Source: Alphaproteobacteria bacterium (GTDB taxonomy: Bacteria > Pseudomonadota > Alphaproteobacteria > Rhodobacterales > Rhodobacteraceae). From it: 11,357 bases of DNA. Under the pieces are notes generated by a model. That model was not told the DNA's origin, did no database searches, and worked only from the letters and a program-made list of their open reading frames with translations. Every line of letters starts with the position of its first letter. The stretch's first letter is position 1. Position numbers and translations under genes: made by a program. Location: assembly GCA_030428025.1 (NCBI GenBank), contig JAUIBJ010000050.1:1-11357 (forward strand), in the 5' to 3' direction. This document shows positions 6,904 through 11,357 of this stretch, piece after piece.

Positions 6904-8639
6904 GCCGCGCCCCCGGGGGTCTGGGCCCGGGCGATCTGTTCGTGGTTCTGCAGAACCTTGCGCAACACATCCGCCTTGGGTCCGAAGGCGCGCACCGCAC
7001 CGCCGTCGAGCATCAGCAGCCGGTCGCATTCCTGTATCGCCGCCGGGCGGTGCGCCATCACCAGCACCGAACGTTCCTGTTCGCGGAACCGGCGGATGGC
7101 GGCATTGACGGCCTCGCTACCCTCGTTGTCTAGGTTCGAATTGGGCTCGTCCAGCACCAGGATGACAGGGTCGCCGTAAAGCGCGCGCGCCAGCCCGATC
7201 CGCTGCATCTGCCCGCCGGAGAGGCGGGAACTGGCGGCGGTGATGCGGGTGTCGTAGCCATCGGAGAGATTGAGGATCATCTCGTGGGCGTCGGCCATGC
7301 GGGCCGCGGCCACGACCTTTTCGGCATCCGGCGCCTCGGACAGCCGGGAAATGTTCTCGGCGATGGTGCCATCGAACAGGTGCACACGCTGCGGCAAATA
7401 GCCAATATGCCGGCCCAACGTGGCCGGTTCGTACTGGTCGAGCGCGGCCCCGTCGAGCCGGATCGTGCCGGCGGCAGCGGGCCAGACGCCGGTGATCGCC
7501 CGCGCGAGGGTGGATTTTCCGGCACCGGAGGGGCCGATCACCCCCACCGCCTGCCCCGGTTCGATGGTGAAGCTGACGCCGCGCAGGGCGGCCTGGGTCT
7601 CGCCCGGCGGCGCCACGGTCAGCCGCTGCACCTCCAGCCGGGCGCGCGGGCGTGGCAGCGCGGTGCGCGGCGCCTCGGGCGGAACCGCGGCCAGAAGTTC
7701 GGCCAGGTTGGACCAGCCGCGCAGGGCGCGCTGCACCAGCGGCCACTGGGTGATCGACTGTTCGACCGGTGCCAGCGCCCGGCCGAGCAGGATCGACCCC
7801 GCAATCATCGCGCCCGGCGTCAACTCTCCCCGCAACACCAGAAAGGCCCCGAGCCCGAGCATCGCCGATTGCAGGAACAGCCGGAAGGAGCGGGTCATGG
7901 TGGTGAAGGTGCCCCCCCGGTCCGCAGCCGCGATCTGCGCCGAAAGCGCGCGGCCACGGGCCTGCTGCCATCGGTCGAACGTGGCCTCGCGCATGCCCAT
8001 CGCCTGCACCATTTCCGATTCGCCGCGAATGCTGTTGGCGATCTGCTCGGCCTGCACCGCTGCCATGTTGGCCTGTTGTAGCGGCTCGCGCGACACCCTC
8101 TGGTTGATGAAGGTGAAGAGGATGAGCACCGATCCGCCGATGATGGCCAACGCGCCCAGCCACGGGTGGAAGAGCCAGATGCCGAGCAGGAAAAAGGGCG
8201 TCCAGGGCATATCGAAGATCGACATCAGCACCGGCGAGGACATCAGCCGTTGCACCGCTTCGAGATCGCTGAGGCCGGTGGCGCTGCGCGCATCGGGCTG
8301 TAGCGCCGACTTGCGGACCACCGCGTCAAAGACCCGCCGGTCGAGTCGCGACTGGAACCGCGCCGCGACCCGCCCCATGATCCGTCCACGGGCGTAGTCG
8401 AGCAAACCCATCATGGCAAAGAGGAACAGCACCAGAACCGACAGCGCGATCAGGGTCTCCACCGAGCGGCTCCCCAGAACACGGTCATAGACCTGCAGCA
8501 TGTAAAGCGGACCGGTCAGCATCAGCAGGTTCACGAAGAAGCTGAAGATGCCGACGAACCAGTAAAGGCCCCGGCTTTCGTCCCGCGCCGCTCGCAGTTC
8601 CGCGCGGCCTTTCCTTAATCTGTCCGACGAAACTGTCAT
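6900..8639 (-). CDS. Type I secretion system permease/ATPase, PrtD/AprD type
   Basis: Fused transmembrane plus nucleotide-binding half-transporter that powers one-step protein export. The membrane domain spans roughly residues 24-300 with helices near 25-50, 60-82, 145-180 and 255-290. The ATPase has Walker A GPSGAGKST (369-377), Q-loop Gln417, signature LSGGQ (473-477), Walker B VILVLDEP with Asp497-Glu498, and H-loop His530. At 579 aa with only about 24 residues before the first helix, it lacks the C39 peptidase or peptidase-like domain of HlyB or bacteriocin exporters, which points to the PrtD class that exports RTX proteases, lipases, glycanases or adhesins. An AAGG lies 4 bases before the ATG at 8639. 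It is co-translated with the adaptor gene. No TolC-like or substrate gene is visible. Confidence 0.94.
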   Translation of the reverse strand: MTVSSDRLRKGRAELRAARDESRGLYWFVGIFSFFVNLLMLTGPLYMLQVYDRVLGSRSVETLIALSVLVLFLFAMMGLLDYARGRIMGRVAARFQSRLDRRVFDAVVRKSALQPDARSATGLSDLEAVQRLMSSPVLMSIFDMPWTPFFLLGIWLFHPWLGALAIIGGSVLILFTFINQRVSREPLQQANMAAVQAEQIANSIRGESEMVQAMGMREATFDRWQQARGRALSAQIAAADRGGTFTTMTRSFRLFLQSAMLGLGAFLVLRGELTPGAMIAGSILLGRALAPVEQSITQWPLVQRALRGWSNLAELLAAVPPEAPRTALPRPRARLEVQRLTVAPPGETQAALRGVSFTIEPGQAVGVIGPSGAGKSTLARAITGVWPAAAGTIRLDGAALDQYEPATLGRHIGYLPQRVHLFDGTIAENISRLSEAPDAEKVVAAARMADAHEMILNLSDGYDTRITAASSRLSGGQMQRIGLARALYGDPVILVLDEPNSNLDNEGSEAVNAAIRRFREQERSVLVMAHRPAAIQECDRLLMLDGGAVRAFGPKADVLRKVLQNHEQIARAQTPGGAA

Positions 8640-8663
8640 GAAACCTTATTTGATCCCGTTCGG

Positions 8664-8673
8664 AAGCGCGCTT
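8664..8673. promoter_or_regulatory. 10-bp palindrome upstream of the secretion ATPase gene
   Basis: AAGCGCGCTT is a perfect palindrome 24 bases before the ATPase start codon. Its position would suit an operator, but a 10-bp palindrome with a GCGCGC core can arise by chance in GC-rich DNA. Confidence 0.25.
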
Positions 8674-8723
8674 GCAAACCGCCTGACTTCTGCAATAGAG
8701 CTACTGTCGCCGATAGGCCACAA

Positions 8724-8739
8724 CTCAGTTCATCCTGAG
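8724..8739. promoter_or_regulatory. Short inverted repeat in the divergent region
   Basis: CTCAG and CTGAG arms are separated by 6 bases (TTCATC). This is the size of a helix-turn-helix dimer site and it lies between the two divergent genes, but the arms are only 5 bp. Confidence 0.25.
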
Positions 8740-8764
8740 GGGCGACTTCTGGGCATGAAGATCC

Positions 8765-8770
8765 TATAGT
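8765..8770 (+). promoter_or_regulatory. Possible -10 element of mlaA
   Basis: TATAGT differs from TATAAT at one base and would give a leader of about 30 bases before the TTG start. The hexamer 17 bases upstream (GCGACT, 8742-8747) matches TTGACA at only three positions, so the -35 is poor. Confidence 0.3.
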
Positions 8771-8808
8771 TTATGTAACGATTTGCTAATCCCGCTACAG
8801 AGTTTTTC

Positions 8809-9618
8809 TTGACCGATACAGCATCTCCCCGCCCCTTCGCGCCCCTTCGTCTCGCCCTTGCGGTGCTGTGTCTAGCCGTGGTGTCGGCCTGCTCCGCCCC
8901 GGGGCCGGATCACCCGCCCGGCGAACCTTTCGACCCCTACGAGGCACGCAACCGCGAGGTCCACGAATTCAACAAGTCCTTCGACCGGGCGGTGTTCCGC
9001 CCGGCCAGCCGCGGCTACAGCGCCTTCATGCCGGACGATATCGAAACCGCGGTCGGGCGCTTCGCCTTCAACCTGTCGATCCCGCAGGCGGTGGTGAACA
9101 ATGTCCTTCAGGGCAATATGCGCGGCGCCACCGAAGACAGCTACCGCTTTCTGGTGAACACCGTCTTCGGGTTGGGCGGCTTCTTCGACACGGCGACCGA
9201 GTTGGGCATGCCTGAGGCGACCGATACCGATTTCGGCGAAACCCTGCATGTCTGGGGCGTCCCCGAGGGGGCCTATATGGAAACCCCGTTCTTCGGCCCC
9301 TCGACCGAACGCGACACCGCCGGCCGCTTCGTCGACCTGTTCACCAATCCGCTGGGTTATGTCATCGACACGCCGGAGCGGTATTACGGTACCGCTGCGC
9401 GCATCTCGAACCGGCTGTCTCAGCGCGGCCGTTTCTCCGGCACGATCGACTCGGTACTCTATGACAGCGCCGACAGCTACGCGCAATCCCGCTCACTCTA
9501 TCTGCAAAACCGCCGTTTCGAACTGGGCGGAAACGGGGATGCGCCCTATGTTGATCCTTATGACGACCCCTATGGCGCGACTTACGAGGATCCCTACGAT
9601 GACCCCTATGCCGAGTAA
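8809..9618 (+). CDS. mlaA: MlaA (VacJ) family outer-membrane lipoprotein
   Basis: Outer-membrane component of the Mla pathway, which removes misplaced phospholipids from the outer leaflet and passes them to MlaC. Starting at TTG 8809 gives a lipoprotein signal (Arg14, hydrophobic 15-25) and the lipobox VSAC with lipidated Cys28 followed by Ser, as expected for outer-membrane sorting. An in-frame stop at 8776 and no upstream ATG leave TTG as the best start; only a weak AGAG precedes it. MlaA family blocks follow: PFDPYEARNREVHEFNKSFD (40-59), VNNVLQGN (96-103), FLVNTVFGLGGFFD (114-127), TDFGETLHVWGVPEGAYMETP (about 140-160) and GRFVDLFTNPLGY (172-184). The 269-aa chain ends in an unusual acidic, Tyr/Pro-rich repeat tail. 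Its 3' end overlaps mlaC by 20 bases. Confidence 0.94.
   Translation: MTDTASPRPFAPLRLALAVLCLAVVSACSAPGPDHPPGEPFDPYEARNREVHEFNKSFDRAVFRPASRGYSAFMPDDIETAVGRFAFNLSIPQAVVNNVLQGNMRGATEDSYRFLVNTVFGLGGFFDTATELGMPEATDTDFGETLHVWGVPEGAYMETPFFGPSTERDTAGRFVDLFTNPLGYVIDTPERYYGTAARISNRLSQRGRFSGTIDSVLYDSADSYAQSRSLYLQNRRFELGGNGDAPYVDPYDDPYGATYEDPYDDPYAE
9553..9618 (+). repeat. In-frame 36-base tandem repeat encoding the MlaA tail
   Basis: Residues 249-260 (DPYDDPYGATYE) are followed by a second, shortened copy (DPYDDPYAE, 261-269). The DNA copies start at 9553 and 9589, with synonymous changes (CCTTAT against CCCTAC). The second copy carries the mlaC start codons 9599 and 9608, and the mlaC ribosome binding site straddles the junction of the two copies. 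Confidence 0.75.
9587..9590 (+). promoter_or_regulatory. Ribosome binding site deciding the mlaC start
   Basis: AGGA ends 8 bases before the ATG at 9599 and 17 before the ATG at 9608, favouring 9599. It lies within the repeat tail of mlaA. Confidence 0.5.
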
Positions 9619-10213
9619 CCCGACCCGCAGGCGCCTGATCGGCTCCGGGCTCGCCGCCGTGGCGCTGGCCGGCCTGTCCCGACCGGCCCTCGCCCTCACC
9701 GATAGCGGGGCGCGGCAGCTGGTCGATCGGATCGTGAGCGAAATCAACAAGGTGATCGCGTCGGGCAAGTCGCTGAACGCGATGATCGCCGATTTCGAGC
9801 GCATCTTCAGCCGCTATGCGGATGTGGGTATCATCGCCCAATCCACTCTGGGTCCGGATTCGCGCCGGGCGAGTCCCGCGCAGATGCGGGCCTTCACCGA
9901 GGCGTTCCGGGGCTATATCGCACGTAAATACGGCAAGCGCTTCCGCGAATTCATCGGCGGGAAGATCGAGGTGCGCGATGTGCGCAAGGTCAAGTCTTGG
10001 CACGAAGTGATCTCCACCGTGCATCTGCGCGGCGAGGCTCCGTTCGAGGTGCGCTTTCTGGTCTCCGACCGGTCGGGGCGCGACCTGTTCTTCGACATGC
10101 TCATTGAGGGCGTCAGCCTGCGGCTGAGCGAACGCACCGAGATCGGCGCCATGCTGGACGCGCGCAAGGGCAATATCGACGCCCTGATCCAGGATCTGCG
10201 CTCGGCCGGGTGA
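9599..10213 (+). CDS. mlaC: MlaC family phospholipid-binding periplasmic protein (Ttg2D type)
   Basis: Soluble periplasmic carrier that shuttles phospholipid between MlaA at the outer membrane and the MlaFEDB complex at the inner membrane. The 204-aa length is usual. The N-terminus has a twin-arginine-like signal, NPTRRRLIGSG (Arg10-12), a hydrophobic stretch (13-26) and an ALA site (30-32), so export may use Tat rather than Sec. The mature part shows the MlaC pattern: a helical start, FERIFSRYADV (66-76), FRGYIARKYGKRF (103-115), a beta-sheet segment and FDMLIEGVSLRLSERTEIG (165-183) close to the family's EGVSL core. The start at 9599 has the better-spaced AGGA; 9608 is the alternative. It overlaps mlaA and is surely co-transcribed. 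No mlaF, mlaE or mlaD gene is in the window. Confidence 0.9.
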   Translation: MTPMPSNPTRRRLIGSGLAAVALAGLSRPALALTDSGARQLVDRIVSEINKVIASGKSLNAMIADFERIFSRYADVGIIAQSTLGPDSRRASPAQMRAFTEAFRGYIARKYGKRFREFIGGKIEVRDVRKVKSWHEVISTVHLRGEAPFEVRFLVSDRSGRDLFFDMLIEGVSLRLSERTEIGAMLDARKGNIDALIQDLRSAG

Positions 10214-10220
10214 TCCGGCC
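10204..10220. terminator. Hairpin at the convergent mlaC / penicillin-binding protein junction
   Basis: Perfect arms GGCCGG and CCGGCC with a GTGAT loop cover the mlaC stop codon (10211-10213). The two stop codons are only 23 bases apart, so this is the only obvious candidate for a bidirectional transcription end. No T-run follows on either strand. Confidence 0.45.
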
Positions 10221-10236
10221 GCACCCGCCCCTTGCC

Positions 10237-11357
10237 CTACCGGTCCTGACCGCCCAGAAGGTCGCGCAGGATGCGTTCCACGGCGTTTTCCTCGCCTTGC
10301 GGCGCCGGTGCCGGCGCGCGCTGGTCGATATCGCGTGAACCGGGCTCGCCGCGCCGCATCGGCAGGGGTTTGGGCTCCAGCCCCTCATGCACACGGATCA
10401 TCGTTTCGCGCCAGATTTCGGCCGGCAGCCCGCCGCCCGTGACCCCCTGCAGGGGCGAATTGTCGTCATAGCCCATCCAGACGCCCGCCACGTAATCGGC
10501 GGTAAAGCCCAGGAACCACGCGTCGCGCGCCGCCTGGGTGGTGCCGGTCTTGCCGGCTGATTCGCGCCCCGGCAGCTTTGCCCGCCGGCCGGTGCCCTCT
10601 TCCACCACCTTGTTCATCATGTAGATCAACTCGCGCGCCGCCTCTTCCTGGATCACCCGCTCGCCGATGCCGCCACCGGTATCCATCAGCGGCGTACCCT
10701 CGCCAAGAAGGGTCAGCTCCACCAGCCCGTAGGGCGTGACCGACGAGCCGCCGTTGAGAATGCCGGCATAGGCCCCCGTCATCTCCAGAAGCGTGCTTTC
10801 CGAGGCCCCCAGCGCCAGTGCCGGACCGGCCGCAAGGTCGCTTTCAATCCCGAAATCCGACGCCACCTTGCGCACCAGTTCGCGGCCCACCGTCTCCGAC
10901 ACCTTGACCGCAGGCACGTTGAGCGACCGCTTCAGCGCCTCGGTCAGGGTCACACGGCCGTAATGCTTGCGGGTGTAGTTTTCCGGGCACCAGCGGCCCG
11001 AACCGGGGATGGAAAGGCAGTAGGGTTCGTCGACCACGGTGGAATCGGGCGAATAGCCCAGTTCCAGCGCGGTGGCATAGACGAAGGGCTTGAAGGCCGA
11101 TCCGGTCTGCCGGTTGGCCATGGTGGCGCGGTTGAAGGCGCCGCTCACCTTGGTCTTGCGCCCACCCACCATCGCGCGCACCGCACCGTCGGCCGACATC
11201 ACCACGATCGCGGCCTGCGCCTTCGATCCATCCTTGACCTTCTCGTCGAAGACATGCTGCAGCGCCTCTTCCGCTGCCCGCTGGATGCGCTGGTCGAGCG
11301 TGGTCTTGATGATCACGTCCTCGGTGGTGTCGCGGGTGAAGAAGTCGGGCCCCGCCT
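10237..11357 (-). CDS. mrcA: Class A penicillin-binding protein, PBP1A type (C-terminal part; N-terminus beyond window)
   Basis: Bifunctional peptidoglycan synthase of which only the transpeptidase half is present. The frame stays open to the window edge, and residues before the GTG at 11316 (PDFFTRDTTED) continue into the TTLDQRIQRAAEEAL segment that opens the penicillin-binding domain, so the glycosyltransferase (GT51) domain and membrane anchor lie to the right. Counted from that GTG, the three active-site motifs are intact: SAFK with nucleophile Ser73 and Lys76, SLN with Ser131 and Asn133, and KTGTT at 256-260. The C-terminus carries the GGGLPAEIWRETM motif and a Pro/Arg-rich tail. Two cysteines (100 and 110), 10 residues apart in a periplasmic domain, could form a disulfide. 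It is convergent with mlaC. Confidence 0.93.
   Translation of the reverse strand, partial: AGPDFFTRDTTEDVIIKTTLDQRIQRAAEEALQHVFDEKVKDGSKAQAAIVVMSADGAVRAMVGGRKTKVSGAFNRATMANRQTGSAFKPFVYATALELGYSPDSTVVDEPYCLSIPGSGRWCPENYTRKHYGRVTLTEALKRSLNVPAVKVSETVGRELVRKVASDFGIESDLAAGPALALGASESTLLEMTGAYAGILNGGSSVTPYGLVELTLLGEGTPLMDTGGGIGERVIQEEAARELIYMMNKVVEEGTGRRAKLPGRESAGKTGTTQAARDAWFLGFTADYVAGVWMGYDDNSPLQGVTGGGLPAEIWRETMIRVHEGLEPKPLPMRRGEPGSRDIDQRAPAPAPQGEENAVERILRDLLGGQDR

Larger units (their letters stand above)
8640..8808. promoter_or_regulatory. Divergent intergenic region between the secretion ATPase gene and mlaA
   Basis: This 169-base gap is the only divergent junction in the window and is visibly more A/T-rich than the genes around it. 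It must hold the promoters for the secretion pair (leftward) and, most simply, for mlaA-mlaC (rightward). It contains a 10-bp palindrome near the ATPase start, a CTCAG/CTGAG inverted repeat in the middle and a TATAGT hexamer before mlaA. I could not assign a convincing full sigma-70 promoter in either direction. Confidence 0.6.

Noticed and set aside
5596..7029. Longer HlyD-type protein starting at 7029.
   Set aside because: The extra 42 residues are an Arg-rich out-of-frame reading of the transporter C-terminus. The ATG at 6903 gives the normal topology and an ATGA junction.
5518..7179. Long 553-codon open frame on the + strand opposite the secretion adaptor gene.
   Set aside because: It is antisense to a clear HlyD-type gene, has a low-complexity Leu/Gln/Arg-rich translation with no recognisable domain, and such open antisense frames are expected in GC-rich DNA.
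7420..8397. Ser/Arg/Ala-rich + strand frame opposite the ABC transporter gene.
   Set aside because: Shadow of the transporter gene; no domain, no ribosome binding site.
9248..9598. Much longer mlaC frame extending back inside mlaA.
   Set aside because: This region is well-conserved MlaA in another frame, and the signal peptide of MlaC begins only at about 9599.
1..11357. CRISPR arrays, tRNA genes, insertion sequences, attachment sites, toxin-antitoxin or phage-defence genes.
   Set aside because: I looked for regular repeats, cloverleaf ends, transposase motifs and flanking duplications and saw none. All gaps are short and the genes are core or envelope functions.

Overview
The window is GC-rich alphaproteobacterial chromosome. 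The protein families and gene pairings (a KpsE-like capsule protein beside a phosphoglucomutase/phosphomannomutase, an mlaA-mlaC pair, a PrtD-type type I secretion pair, a PBP1A with a Pro/Arg-rich tail) and the dense coding with ATGA overlaps fit Rhodobacteraceae best. The family assignment is an inference from protein character, not from a marker gene. Ten genes are visible, two of them cut by the window edges. I see no tRNA, rRNA, CRISPR array, insertion sequence or phage gene, and no gap longer than 170 bases.

Left part (1-2629, + strand): the end of an inner-membrane capsule export protein of the KpsE/BexC/CtrB type, a terminator-like hairpin, then a full phosphomannomutase/phosphoglucomutase. 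Together they suggest the edge of a surface-polysaccharide locus, with one gene for export and one for sugar-phosphate precursors. A very strong 8-bp-arm hairpin (2650-2670) separates this block from convergent genes.

Middle (2681-5446, - strand): a tight four-gene cluster transcribed right to left: ridA, a glycerophosphodiester phosphodiesterase, a FemAB-like/COG3146 N-acyltransferase and a pterin-4a-carbinolamine dehydratase. Two of the three junctions are ATGA overlaps. The four families are each known, but no textbook pathway joins them.

Next (5596-8639, - strand): a type I secretion ABC transporter and its HlyD-type periplasmic adaptor, also joined by ATGA. Neither a TolC-like outer-membrane channel nor a recognisable RTX substrate lies in the window. 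A 169-base divergent intergenic region (8640-8808) separates the transporter from mlaA.

Right part (8809-11357): mlaA (outer-membrane lipoprotein) and mlaC (periplasmic lipid carrier) on the + strand, which overlap. They belong to the retrograde phospholipid transport pathway; the inner-membrane MlaFED(B) part is not here. The end of mlaA is a short in-frame tandem repeat (DPYDDPY) whose DNA also holds the ribosome binding site and start of mlaC. The window ends in the C-terminal transpeptidase half of a convergent class A penicillin-binding protein (PBP1A type). The theme is cell envelope: capsule, outer-membrane lipid asymmetry, protein secretion and peptidoglycan. I found no clear evidence of an entirely new system; the best leads are the ridA-GDPD-acyltransferase-PCD cluster, the substrate-less secretion pair and the mlaA/mlaC repeat overlap.
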